DNA of 64,000 nucleotides from Bacteroidota bacterium (GCA_016713765.1 JADJON010000003.1:1-64000), one strand, 5' to 3'; numbered from the stretch's first letter, positions 55,426-64,000 are shown. Made by a program: numbers and translations. Notes: generated from the letters alone by a model not told the origin.

Positions 55426-56574
55426 GTGAACCGTCTTCTTCAAATCAACTGGACCGACCTGCAGTACTCCGCCGACGAGTTCAGCCGGGAAGTATACACC
55501 TTCCCGCTGCACATCCGGATACTGATCGGTATCACCCTTACGTTTGTCGTAGTAGTCATCGTGCTGCTGGCCGTTATTCTGGGAAGTCGTATCCACAAGA
55601 CACGTCGCGCCAGAACCCGGGAGGAGTTACGCAGAAAGTACCAGCCGGTTTTCATGGAACTCCTGTTCGGCAGTGACGAACCGTTTTCCGAACAGGATCC
55701 GAAACGATTGTTCGATCCGCTCGACCTTCAGACTCCTTTCCATCAGGAGATCCTGCTGGAAGAGACCATCCATTTGCATGAGAATTTCTCCGGCGAAACC
55801 GCCGCGCGCTTAGAACATCTGTTTGTGAAGTTGGGCTTCCACGAAGTATCGAAGCGTCGGTTGCGCGAGAAGCGCTGGGACAAAGTCGCCAAAGGCATGC
55901 GCGAACTCTCGCTCATGAATGTCCGTGAAGCGGAGCCCCTGATCAGTCCGTTCCTCAAAAGCAAGAACGATATTCTCCGGAAAGAAGCCAGGGTGGCGCT
56001 CGTCAACCTGTCGGTCAAGGATCACTTGTCGTTCCTTTCGCGGGAGACCGAGCCGCTGACCGACTGGGACCAGGCGGTGATCTATTCCATGATGAGCAAA
56101 ATGCCGGAGCTTTCCATTCCCGACTTCTCCGCCTGGCTGGATTCCAAGAACCCGACCGTAGTCGAGTTCTGCATCAGTATGATCGGCGCGTTTCGGCAGC
56201 AGGAATCGTTGCCGATCCTGATTCGTCTCCTGAACGATCCGGTGGAGAAACGCAAGCTGCTGGCGATCCGGGCGCTACGCGAACTGGGAGCAGCAGCTGC
56301 GGAGCAACCCCTGCTCGACCTCTACCCTTCCGCCAACAGCGAGATGCGCCGGGAGATCCTGCGTACCCTCGAAGTGATCGGAAGCGAGCGTAGTCTCCAG
56401 CCGATCCACCAACTCCTTTTGCAGCCGGTCAGCGACCTGCCCTTGGCCATCCAGGCCGTACGCTCCCTCCTGGCCACCGGCCCGCGCGGCGTACAACTTG
56501 TCGAACAACTTTCCGTGCACGGCGATCCCAAGATCCAACAGGTGATCCGTCACGCCAGAGATAAACGCCTCTGA
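55426..56574 (+). CDS. Membrane-anchored HEAT-repeat protein
   Basis: 382 residues starting at GTG 55426. A single transmembrane segment (about 30-52, ILIGITLTFVVVVIVLLAVIL) is followed by a basic stop-transfer (RIHKTRRARTREELRRKY), so the bulk is cytoplasmic. The rest is alpha-helical repeats, with HEAT/PBS-lyase-like repeats in the second half (SPFLKSKNDILRKEARVALVNLS, PILIRLLNDPVEKRKLLAIRALRELGAAAAEQPLLDLYPSANSEMRREILRTLEVIG). HEAT proteins are scaffolds. It ends 6 nt before the GT2 synthase gene, so I infer that it assembles with or regulates that enzyme at the inner membrane. Confidence 0.85.
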   Translation: MNRLLQINWTDLQYSADEFSREVYTFPLHIRILIGITLTFVVVVIVLLAVILGSRIHKTRRARTREELRRKYQPVFMELLFGSDEPFSEQDPKRLFDPLDLQTPFHQEILLEETIHLHENFSGETAARLEHLFVKLGFHEVSKRRLREKRWDKVAKGMRELSLMNVREAEPLISPFLKSKNDILRKEARVALVNLSVKDHLSFLSRETEPLTDWDQAVIYSMMSKMPELSIPDFSAWLDSKNPTVVEFCISMIGAFRQQESLPILIRLLNDPVEKRKLLAIRALRELGAAAAEQPLLDLYPSANSEMRREILRTLEVIGSERSLQPIHQLLLQPVSDLPLAIQAVRSLLATGPRGVQLVEQLSVHGDPKIQQVIRHARDKRL

Positions 56575-56580
56575 TCCGCT

Positions 56581-58008
56581 ATGGGATATTTCTTCTATTA
56601 CTTCACCAAGTTCGCGGATCACTTCATCCTCATCTACAGCGGATTGTTGTTTGCCACGTACTTCACCCTTTCGGCGCTTTCCGCCCGGGAGATCATGGGG
56701 TACATCCGCCGCAACAGCTTCATCGACTACCGGGATATCCTGACCGCGCCTTCGGCTCCGGCCGTTTCGATCGTCGCTCCCGCTTACAACGAATCGAAGA
56801 CCATCGTCGAGAACGTCCGCTCGCTATTGAACATCCACTATGTCAATTTCGAGGTGATCATTGTAAACGACGGCAGTAAGGACGACACCTTGCAGTTGAT
56901 GATCGATGCGTATGAACTGGAGCCGGTTCCATACGCCTTCGATGAAACCCTCCACCACAAACCGATTCGCGCGGTTTACAAATCGCGGATCCCTTCCCTC
57001 AGCAAGCTTACGGTCGTCGACAAGGTAAACGGCGGCAAGGCAGACGCGCTCAACGCGGGCATCAACGTCTCCCGATTCGACTACTTCGCGGCCATCGACG
57101 TCGACTGCATCCTTGAATACGAGTCATTGCTGAAGATGGTCAAACCCTTCATGGACGCGACACCCGATGAGACGGTCATTGCCGTCGGCGGCGTGGTGCG
57201 CATCGCCAACTCGTGCGAAGTGACCGAAGGCAAGATCACGGAAGTCAACCTGCCTCACCAAATGATCCCGCGTGTACAGGTGCTCGAGTACATCCGGGCA
57301 TTCCTCCTTGGGCGTATGGCCTGGAGCCGGTTGAACGGTCTCATCCTGATCTCCGGGGCGTTCGGGATGTTCGACACCCGGATAGTCAAATCCGTAGGCG
57401 GTTACACGCACCGTACGGTGGGCGAGGATATGGAGTTGGTCATCCGTATGCGCCGTCATATGGAGGAAAAGAAACGGAAGTACAAAGTGGTCTATCTGCC
57501 GGACCCACTCTGCTGGACCGAGGCGCCCTCCAGTTTCAAAGTGTTGGGGAAACAGCGAAACCGCTGGACCCGGGGCAGTGCGGAGACCCTTTGGATCCAT
57601 CGCAAACTCATCTTCAATCCCCGGTACAATTTTCTCGGGATGATCAGTATGCCGTTCTGGTTCCTCTTTGAATGGCTGGCGCCGATCGTTGAAACCACGG
57701 CCTTCCTGTACCTGATCATGATGGCCTTCCTGGGTATCCTGAACGTCGAGTTGTTCATCACCCTTTTTCTCCTCATCTACGCATTCGCGATCATGTACTC
57801 GACCGCGGCAATCCTGTTCGAGGAATTGTCGTTTCACCAGTATAAGAAGAAGCGAGACATCATCCGACTCTTGGGTACCGCGTTCATCGAACCCATTATC
57901 ATCCATCCCCTGACCGTTTATTACGCGATCCGGGGAAACCTGGACCTCATGACCGGGGTCCGGAACTGGGGCGAAATGAAACGGACGGGCTTTGCCAGGA
58001 AAAAATAG
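56581..58008 (+). CDS. Processive family 2 glycosyltransferase (polysaccharide synthase-like)
   Basis: 475 residues. Transmembrane segments at about 12-37 and three or four between 345 and 450 flank the cytoplasmic GT-A domain. All motifs of processive synthases are present: Asp97 in VIIVNDGSKDDT, Asp173/Asp175 in AAIDVDC, catalytic Asp283 in TVGEDMEL and the QRNRW box at 325-329. The organisation resembles PgaC/HasA-type enzymes that make and translocate a homopolymer. No c-di-GMP-binding PilZ domain is fused. It follows the HEAT-repeat gene by 6 nt, and its last 62 nt overlap the 3' end of the opposite-strand gene at 57947. Confidence 0.92.
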   Translation: MGYFFYYFTKFADHFILIYSGLLFATYFTLSALSAREIMGYIRRNSFIDYRDILTAPSAPAVSIVAPAYNESKTIVENVRSLLNIHYVNFEVIIVNDGSKDDTLQLMIDAYELEPVPYAFDETLHHKPIRAVYKSRIPSLSKLTVVDKVNGGKADALNAGINVSRFDYFAAIDVDCILEYESLLKMVKPFMDATPDETVIAVGGVVRIANSCEVTEGKITEVNLPHQMIPRVQVLEYIRAFLLGRMAWSRLNGLILISGAFGMFDTRIVKSVGGYTHRTVGEDMELVIRMRRHMEEKKRKYKVVYLPDPLCWTEAPSSFKVLGKQRNRWTRGSAETLWIHRKLIFNPRYNFLGMISMPFWFLFEWLAPIVETTAFLYLIMMAFLGILNVELFITLFLLIYAFAIMYSTAAILFEELSFHQYKKKRDIIRLLGTAFIEPIIIHPLTVYYAIRGNLDLMTGVRNWGEMKRTGFARKK

Positions 58009-59179
58009 TCCGGCCGGCCTTGGTGCGGGGTGATTCCATCCAGGCCTCCCGCAGGATCCGCTGCATCATAGGCAGATAGAATTCCCAAAAGAATCGGTTC
58101 CGATCGGTCACATCGACCGCATTGTACATGAGGAACTTCATCCCGGTGATCCCTCTCAACTTGGCGAAGCGGAACTTGGTCGGGTTGTCGGCAAAATCGC
58201 CACAGAAGTAGTAGAACCGATAGTCGCCCGTCCGGCGAATGATCGCCGGAAAGATCTTGGGGATTCGCTTTTGAACAAGCACCTCATCCCCTGCCGGACT
58301 TGTCCCTAAAATGTACTTGGATACGACCGTATTGGAATCACTCAGGTTTTCCATGATATCCATCCAGTAAGGATAGATCAGGACACCAGGCACATTGTAT
58401 TCCGACTGAAACTTCTTTTCGGTATAGATCTTCGGGATCGCTTCCTTCAATTCCCGTCCCTCTTCGAGTACCAGCACATCACCACTTTCGTGTACGAAGA
58501 GCATTCCCGGGTTATTGAAACGCCAGGCTCGGCCATTCTGTTGTCGCCAGGCACGGATGATCCATTTCGGCAGATCAGGATTGTTGACGGTATCCAGGGA
58601 AGCGATCCATCGCGCCATCCAACCGGTCCAGTGAACCCGAAACGTTTCTTCAAAATTCCGACGTACGTCCCTGGGTGTGGGGAACCCGATGGAATTGAAC
58701 TCCACCACGATCGGCTTCTTCCGTTCCTTCATCTTGCGCATGAACTGCATGTCCTTCTCGGACATACCACCGTAGATGCTTTCCGACACCTCGTTCCGAT
58801 CCCGGTGCCTGTACCATTCATTGCCGAGTACACCGTAGGTATCCGCACAGTACAGCAGATCGGATCGCTCCGCCACGCTGTCGAGCACGGCGTCGTTCAT
58901 GGTATCGAAGTCACGGATGGCGTACTTCTCGTTCTCGCCGGGGAAGAAACCGTAATAATCCTGGTTGATATCGTAAAACGAGCTGTCGTGCCGGGCGTAT
59001 TTTTCGTAATCCAGGATCCAGTTGATCGAACGATGCTTGTAGCTGTTGGAGTTCAGGACGGTCTTATCCAGAATGACCACATTCAATACCCGTTTGGGGC
59101 TGAATTCCCATGCAATCCGCATCCAGGCCGGGGTGGCGAGCACGAGGATGATACCGATCAGGATCAGACGACTTTTCAC
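57947..59179 (-). CDS. Membrane-anchored or exported protein of unknown family
   Basis: 410 residues, family not recognised. N-terminal hydrophobic anchor or signal (LILIGIILVLATPAWM). The remainder is soluble, with many aromatic residues and segments such as VLNVVILDKTVLNSNSYKHRSINWILDYEKY, DYYGFFPGE, DLLYCADTYGVLGNEWYRHRDRNEVSESIYGGMSEKD, VVEFNSIGFPTPRDVRRNFEETFRVHWTGWMARW and GVLIYPYWMDIM. The alternation of short beta-strands with Asp/His/Tyr-rich loops is compatible with an alpha/beta hydrolase or deacetylase-like fold, but there is no clear motif. The gene converges on the GT2 synthase with a 62-nt antiparallel overlap, and lies between it and the AAA+ regulator, so it probably belongs to the same pathway. 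Confidence 0.65.
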   Translation of the reverse strand: MKSRLILIGIILVLATPAWMRIAWEFSPKRVLNVVILDKTVLNSNSYKHRSINWILDYEKYARHDSSFYDINQDYYGFFPGENEKYAIRDFDTMNDAVLDSVAERSDLLYCADTYGVLGNEWYRHRDRNEVSESIYGGMSEKDMQFMRKMKERKKPIVVEFNSIGFPTPRDVRRNFEETFRVHWTGWMARWIASLDTVNNPDLPKWIIRAWRQQNGRAWRFNNPGMLFVHESGDVLVLEEGRELKEAIPKIYTEKKFQSEYNVPGVLIYPYWMDIMENLSDSNTVVSKYILGTSPAGDEVLVQKRIPKIFPAIIRRTGDYRFYYFCGDFADNPTKFRFAKLRGITGMKFLMYNAVDVTDRNRFFWEFYLPMMQRILREAWMESPRTKAGRTIFSWQSPSVSFRPSSGPRS

Positions 59180-59284
59180 GTAAACTGTAAGAAACGACGC
59201 GTAAAAGTATTGGAATTCAGCTCCCCGGGCGCAACATCCGGAGGCGTTTTTCCCTAAAAAGATTCACAAAACACTGTTAACACC

Positions 59285-60457
59285 ATGGCGATCACCCGCA
59301 TATTCGTAGTTGAAGACGATCAGTTCATCGGGAACCTGATCAAAAAGGCGCTGGAGAAGATGGACAATGTCGATGTCACGCATTTCCTGACCCCGGAAGA
59401 GTGCCTGCAGCAACTCCACCTCAACCCGGATATCGTCACCATCGACTACCTGCTTCCCGGCATGAACGGATTGGAGTTGATGGCGAAGATTAAAAATTAC
59501 AATGCTGACATCCATTGCATCATGGTTTCCGGCCAGGACAAACTGGATGTGGTCATTGAGACCTACCGTCAGGGCGCGGTCGATTACATCATCAAGAACG
59601 ACAATGCGATCGTCAACCTGGAGAATTCCGTCCGCAACCTCGTGAAGACCGTAGGCCTTCGTCAGGAGAATGAAAGCCTGAAAGACCTGGTCATCGACCG
59701 GAATAAGTATAACACCATACTCGGCAACAGCGGTTCCGTGATGCGCGTCCTTCGCCTCATCCAGAAGGTCGAGAAGAGCAACATCATGGTACTGGTAACC
59801 GGACAGAGTGGAACCGGAAAGGAACTCGTCGCGAAGTCGATTCACTACAATTCCCCACGGGCCCGGAAGCCATTCGTCACGGTCAACATGGGAGCCATCC
59901 CGGCCGACCTGATCGAAAGCGAACTCTTTGGTCACGAGAAAGGCGCGTTCACGGATGCCCGTGAGCGACGTATCGGGAAATTCGAAGAAGCCAACGAAGG
60001 CACGATCTTCCTGGACGAGATCGGCGAAATGGATCTGCTCATGCAGACCAAGCTGCTGCGTGTATTGCAGGAGAAAGAAGTCACCCGCATCGGAAGCAAC
60101 AAATCCATCAAGCTGGATGTCCGCGTAGTAGCAGCCACCAACCGGAACCTTGCACACGAAGTGAAGGAAGGCAAGTTCCGCGAAGACCTTTACTACCGTC
60201 TTCAGGGTTTTCTCATCCACCTTCCTCCCCTGCTGGAACGCGGTGATGACGTGGTATTGCTCTCGAAGACCTTCCTGAACGATTTCTGTAAGGATAACAA
60301 GCTGGGACCAATCACACTCACGAAAGAAGCCGCGAAAGTCCTGATGGAATACAAGTGGCCTGGAAACATCCGCGAGTTGAAAGCCGTCATCGAACGAGCG
60401 GCGATCATGTCGGAGAATGCCACGATCCAGCCCGAAGACCTCATTTTCGCTCAATAA
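59285..60457 (+). CDS. Receiver-AAA+ (NtrC-type) regulator with GAFTDA and no DNA-binding domain
   Basis: 390 residues. Receiver domain at 3-120 with Asp54 (VTIDYLLPGMNG). The sigma-54-interaction-type AAA+ domain at about 140-375 has Walker A GQSGTGKE (173-180), Walker B IFLDE (241-245) and sensor/arginine-finger segments (AATNRNL, REDLYYRL, WPGNIRELKAVIERA). The loop that contacts sigma-54, normally GAFTGA, reads GAFTDA (220-225). The protein ends at PEDLIFAQ with no Fis-type helix-turn-helix. It may therefore act from solution, on a different target, or not in transcription. It starts about 105 nt from the divergent unknown gene and ends at a terminator. Confidence 0.9.
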   Translation: MAITRIFVVEDDQFIGNLIKKALEKMDNVDVTHFLTPEECLQQLHLNPDIVTIDYLLPGMNGLELMAKIKNYNADIHCIMVSGQDKLDVVIETYRQGAVDYIIKNDNAIVNLENSVRNLVKTVGLRQENESLKDLVIDRNKYNTILGNSGSVMRVLRLIQKVEKSNIMVLVTGQSGTGKELVAKSIHYNSPRARKPFVTVNMGAIPADLIESELFGHEKGAFTDARERRIGKFEEANEGTIFLDEIGEMDLLMQTKLLRVLQEKEVTRIGSNKSIKLDVRVVAATNRNLAHEVKEGKFREDLYYRLQGFLIHLPPLLERGDDVVLLSKTFLNDFCKDNKLGPITLTKEAAKVLMEYKWPGNIRELKAVIERAAIMSENATIQPEDLIFAQ

Positions 60458-60475
60458 CACCACTTCTCCTCTCTC

Positions 60476-60506
60476 AAGAAGCCGGCCTTGTGCCGGCTTC
60501 TTCATT
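60476..60506 (+). terminator. Terminator after the AAA+ regulator
   Basis: AAGAAGCCGGC, loop CTTGT, GCCGGCTTCTT, then CATTTTCC: a perfect 11-bp stem, symmetric enough to act in both directions. Confidence 0.88.
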
Positions 60507-60619
60507 TTCCAGTCTGCCCTCCTCCATTTTCCATCTAAACCTTACAGTTGTAAGCATACGCGTTTGCAACGAGGAGCGAATTCCTTCTGATTCCGTATCC
60601 CAGTAATTAACGCTGAATT

Positions 60620-60934
60620 ATGCGCAGACCTCCAAGCAGACTCCGCCATCGTGTACGTCAGCGCAGGCGCATGCTCGTCATCGCGTTTGCCGGATTTGCA
60701 TTCCTGGCCGGTATCGGCCTGACGATCTTTATCCAGACGGCTCGTGTTGACGATACACGCGCCGGAGAACAGACACGTGCGAGCCGGATCGTCACGATTC
60801 CGGAAGAGCACTATGTCAACGACCTGGAGATCGCAGCACCGGTCATCCGGAATACCCCGCTTGGTGATGATCAGACCCAACTCGTCCGCATTGCGAAGCC
60901 CTTGACCACCGGGGCTGAAAGCCGGAATCAATAA
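60620..60934 (+). CDS. Small single-pass membrane protein
   Basis: 104 residues. A very basic N-terminus (RRPPSRLRHRVRQRRRM) precedes one transmembrane helix (LVIAFAGFAFLAGIGLTIFI, about 19-38), so the N-terminus stays in the cytoplasm and about 65 residues face the periplasm. No known family. It lies 14 nt before the large exported protein gene on the same strand and may be cotranscribed with it. Confidence 0.6.
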   Translation: MRRPPSRLRHRVRQRRRMLVIAFAGFAFLAGIGLTIFIQTARVDDTRAGEQTRASRIVTIPEEHYVNDLEIAAPVIRNTPLGDDQTQLVRIAKPLTTGAESRNQ

Positions 60935-60948
60935 CCGATCACGTCCTG

Positions 60949-63900
60949 ATGTTACAACGCACCGGTTTCAAACGTCGCATACTCCGAGTCCTACTCGGCT
61001 GTATGACGCTGCTTTGTCACCAGGATGCGTCAGCCATCATCAAGACCAGTCTTATGAGCGGCAACTGGAGCAACCCCGCCATCTGGCTTCCAACCGGCGT
61101 TCCGACTGCAGCGGATGACGTCCAGATCCTGACCACCAATACGGTAACGTTGGACAACAACTTCACCGTGAACAGGGTTACCGTCATGGATGGCGGCACG
61201 CTCACCTTTAACAGCGGAATGCGGTTGACCATGACGGGCAACTTCACCGTGAATGGCACGTGCACGATGAACCGGGGAGACATCACCCTGTCCTCTCCCG
61301 GACTTCAGTTCAATCTTGGGCCGTCCTCCCAGTTTACCTGGGATCCAGGAACCAACGACGCGGTAAATGCAACGCTTTTCATTCGTGGTACAGAAAACTT
61401 CGACCCGGGATCAGTACTGATCATTAAGCGCTGGTATAACTATTCCATCCCGCTGGGCGGAATGGTGAGTTGCAACTTCGGCAACCTGACCATCAATACG
61501 CCTGGTCCTACAGCCGGCACCATCGCCGAGTGGAACCAGAGCAATTGGTTTCAAACCCGACGCGTTCTTGGCACCTTGACAATCGACCAGGGCTGGATCA
61601 CACTTGACAAATCCGGCAATATTGGTACGACTTCGTTCGGTTCCATTGTCCTTACATCGGTCAATTCCACGTTTTATGGACACAGTGGTACACATCCCGG
61701 GGCCTTTACCATTCAGACCGGCAGCCTGACCAACAACGGCGGCAACTTCTTTGTCCTGCAAAACGGAAACGGTGATGCCGCTCTGCAAGTCAGCGGGAAT
61801 GTATTCAACATCGGGAATATCAAAATCATTAACAATTCGGGAGTAGCCGGCGTCAGCAATGGCAATGCTCAATTGATCGTAAACGGTTCTTTCACCCAGA
61901 ATACCGGTGACACACGAATCATCTACAATATCGCCACCACCAACTCCGGCACCTACACCGCGCGGTTCGGGAACCTGATTCTGAATGGAGGAATTTTCTT
62001 CGGACAAACGGGCGTGCACACTGCAGGTGGCACGAACCGGCTGGATGTGACGGGACAATTCACCATCCAGTTCGCGGTATCGACGGATAAATTCAGAGGA
62101 AGTTCGCTCTCTTCGATTGGCGTCGCCATGAATAACGCAGCATTTGAGATGACGGTGGGTGGTAACATGAGTATCAACGGACCATCGGCAGCGGAGTTCA
62201 CGAGTAGCGCAGCGTCAGGAAACGAACAGGTTCAACTCAACGGAAATCTCACCGTAGCAGGTCTGACATCGAGCTTCAACTTCGGCACTTCGGCTTCGGC
62301 GCATACGGTGAATCTCACCGTGTCGGGCGCTGTGACTATCAGCGGCGGTGTACTGTTCCTCTCCAGAAATAACGGTCCGGTCACTTCCAGCCTTGGAAGC
62401 CTTGCCATCAGCGGAGGACAATTGAATGTCAAAGGAGGAACCGGAACCGGAGTGGTCGACATCAACGGAAACTACACGCATTCCGGCGGGTGGTTCCAGC
62501 TACATAACAATTCCGGTGCAGGAACCAACGATGCCGTACGCGTAACCGTAGCCGGCGCATTCAATCACTCCTCCGGCACCATACAGTTTGAGAATTACGG
62601 TATGCCGACCGGCGTCATTCACCGGCTCATACTCAAAGGATCAACGGCGGACTTTTCCGGGAATGGAATCATGACGAGCGCTTCACCGGGAACGGGCAGC
62701 GACTTCGGAGTATTATCATTTGAACGAACCGGCACGATCACTTACCGGAAGACCGGAAATGTGTACTCCATTCAGCAAGTTCTGCAGGAAATCGCAACCG
62801 GCTGCACTCTCCGATTATCTGCAGGCCCTCTCCTTATCAGCAGCCAGATGGAAACCGGCGTCTATGCCTTGACAATCGGGGTGAATGCGACCCTGGATGC
62901 AGGTAACCAACAGATCAGCAGCAACGGGCTCCAGCCCTACGCTTCGGTATTTCTTGATTCAGCTGCCGTCCTGCGAACATCGAAATCGGCCGGGCTGTAC
63001 GACCACGGCAATAATGGTACGCTGGACGCGACCAATAATCTGAGTTTCAAGTTGCATCCGTATAGTATAGTCGAATACAATGGCAGCTCCTCACAAGACC
63101 TTACAGGGTATTCTGCTTCGCGCACATTAACTACCGATCAATATTACGGCATATTGCGAATCGGGCTCACCTCCGGCGCTTCCGCCAGGGCGAAGTACGA
63201 CTTCATTCCGGTCAGAACACGCCTGGAACTCGTGAGCGGATCCATTGATCTGGATGGCAAGGAACTTCAATTGATGAGTGGAGACAGCCAGGCCATCACA
63301 CGAACCGCAGGCGGAATCATCTCCGACGACCACTCCGGCAGCGGTTCCGGCCGGGTTGTGATGAAAGGCATTCAATCGGGGCCTCATCTCTTTCCATTCA
63401 TCGATGAAAACGGGAGCTACTTACCGGTTATCCTACAACCAACGTCCGGCTTCGGCGCGGATGTGACGATCTCTTCCAATCATACGGCACAGGATAACCG
63501 GCCATTCCCCAGTGGACTCTCTACCGTGGCCGTCACAACCGATTTGATTGCCGGCCTATCGACCGATAATCTCATCGACCGGTGGTGGGAGATCACTGCC
63601 AGTGGTCTGACGGCGAATGTCTCCTTCTCCTACTCCGCACTTGAGAACACGTTACCGATTGATCTCCGACTATCGTATTTAGGCGTCGTTCGCTGGACCG
63701 GTAGCGGTTGGACCCAACCGGCGGGAAGCGGATTGGGCGTGACATTGGGTACCGGTATGGTGACCATGAGCAATGTCAGCACCTTCGGGATATTCGGATT
63801 ATCGGCGAACAACCTGGCATTGCCCATTGAACTGGTCTCCTTCGAGGCAAAGGCGAAAGCTACGGAAGTAGAAATCACCTGGACAACAGCAGCCGAAGTG

Positions 63901-64000
63901 AACAACGACTACTTCACCATCGAACGCAGCAAGGACGGCATCGAGTTCGAAGCGATTCAACAAATTGATGGTGCAGGAAACAGTACCAATATTCTGCATT
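60949..64000 (+). CDS. Large exported adhesin-like protein, 3' end outside the window
   Basis: Open from ATG 60949 to the end of the window, at least 1017 codons with no stop. After an N-terminal signal region (RRILRVLLGCMTLLCHQDASA) comes a segment SGNWSNPAIWLPTGVPTAADDVQI resembling the start of G8-type domains. A long series of beta-helix-like strands rich in Gly, Asn, Thr and Ser follows (GNFTVNG, GNLTINT, GSFTQNTGD, GNLTVAGL, GAVTISGG repeated at about 20-40 residue spacing). Near 63550-63760 a different beta-domain begins (WWEITASGLTANVSFSYS...), and at 63820 onward a segment typical of Bacteroidota sorting-domain proteins appears (LPIELVSFEAKAKATEVEITWTTAAEVNNDYFTIERSKDG), suggesting a T9SS tail just beyond the window. 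Probably a surface adhesin or fibre. Confidence 0.8.
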   Translation, partial: MLQRTGFKRRILRVLLGCMTLLCHQDASAIIKTSLMSGNWSNPAIWLPTGVPTAADDVQILTTNTVTLDNNFTVNRVTVMDGGTLTFNSGMRLTMTGNFTVNGTCTMNRGDITLSSPGLQFNLGPSSQFTWDPGTNDAVNATLFIRGTENFDPGSVLIIKRWYNYSIPLGGMVSCNFGNLTINTPGPTAGTIAEWNQSNWFQTRRVLGTLTIDQGWITLDKSGNIGTTSFGSIVLTSVNSTFYGHSGTHPGAFTIQTGSLTNNGGNFFVLQNGNGDAALQVSGNVFNIGNIKIINNSGVAGVSNGNAQLIVNGSFTQNTGDTRIIYNIATTNSGTYTARFGNLILNGGIFFGQTGVHTAGGTNRLDVTGQFTIQFAVSTDKFRGSSLSSIGVAMNNAAFEMTVGGNMSINGPSAAEFTSSAASGNEQVQLNGNLTVAGLTSSFNFGTSASAHTVNLTVSGAVTISGGVLFLSRNNGPVTSSLGSLAISGGQLNVKGGTGTGVVDINGNYTHSGGWFQLHNNSGAGTNDAVRVTVAGAFNHSSGTIQFENYGMPTGVIHRLILKGSTADFSGNGIMTSASPGTGSDFGVLSFERTGTITYRKTGNVYSIQQVLQEIATGCTLRLSAGPLLISSQMETGVYALTIGVNATLDAGNQQISSNGLQPYASVFLDSAAVLRTSKSAGLYDHGNNGTLDATNNLSFKLHPYSIVEYNGSSSQDLTGYSASRTLTTDQYYGILRIGLTSGASARAKYDFIPVRTRLELVSGSIDLDGKELQLMSGDSQAITRTAGGIISDDHSGSGSGRVVMKGIQSGPHLFPFIDENGSYLPVILQPTSGFGADVTISSNHTAQDNRPFPSGLSTVAVTTDLIAGLSTDNLIDRWWEITASGLTANVSFSYSALENTLPIDLRLSYLGVVRWTGSGWTQPAGSGLGVTLGTGMVTMSNVSTFGIFGLSANNLALPIELVSFEAKAKATEVEITWTTAAEVNNDYFTIERSKDGIEFEAIQQIDGAGNSTNILH

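Noticed and set aside
59264..60505. Long open frame (413 codons) on the strand opposite the AAA+ regulator
   Set aside because: It mirrors a well-supported gene with intact motifs; the antisense frame has no recognisable domain or start context.

Overview
The window comes from a Bacteroidota chromosome, most likely a metagenome-assembled or long-read genome. The evidence is a PorQ type IX secretion (T9SS) gene, several exported proteins with T9SS-type C-terminal sorting domains, a short SigA-type primary sigma factor, promoter -7 elements of the form TAnnTTTG, and the cmk-porQ and cmk-ispH-rpsA neighbourhoods typical of the phylum. I see no plasmid or prophage genes. There is one insertion sequence.

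Layout. 1-5.95 kb: housekeeping genes (TamA/BamA-like Omp85 protein, class I fructose-bisphosphate aldolase, accD, rpsO, pnp), every one broken by several 1-nt indels; this looks like sequence error rather than gene decay. 6.2-9.0 kb: rpoD, rpe and an alanine/saccharopine dehydrogenase-like enzyme. 9.1-14.2 kb: a minus-strand operon of three exported proteins with overlapping stop/start codons. 14.3-16.4 kb: an exported coiled-coil protein, trmD, rplS. 16.6-20.8 kb: CoA-binding protein, MFS transporter, GIY-YIG protein, two tRNA-Ser genes with hairpin repeats at their 3' ends, and a glycosyltransferase. 20.9-26.2 kb: GWxTD protein, a second glycosyltransferase, a TPR hybrid histidine kinase. 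26.2-38.8 kb (minus strand): rnz, exported T9SS protein, STAS protein, pyrB, pyrR, DUF1569-like protein, rpsA, ispH, cmk, porQ, methyltransferase, DinB-like protein, an aromatic/His-rich exported protein. 39.2-48.1 kb (plus strand): Ig-repeat exported protein, uvrA, LOG-family protein, SPOR-like protein, beta-barrel with calcium-binding repeats. 48.2-49.5 kb: an IS481-family element with clean ends and a 7-bp target duplication. 49.7-60.5 kb: a signalling plus surface-polysaccharide-like cluster (hybrid kinase, receiver, YaiO-type barrel, CotH kinase, HEAT-repeat membrane protein, processive GT2 synthase, an unrecognised membrane-anchored protein, and a receiver-AAA+ regulator with a variant GAFTDA loop and no DNA-binding domain). 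60.6-64 kb: a small membrane protein and the start of a very large exported adhesin-like protein that runs off the window.

Two things stand out. The first is the 49.7-60.5 kb cluster, which I read as a candidate exopolysaccharide synthesis/export locus coupled to protein phosphorylation outside the cytoplasm (CotH) and to its own signalling proteins. The second is a set of intergenic tandem arrays whose units differ in sequence but are all 7 bp long, four of which begin exactly at, or directly after, the stop codon of a gene.
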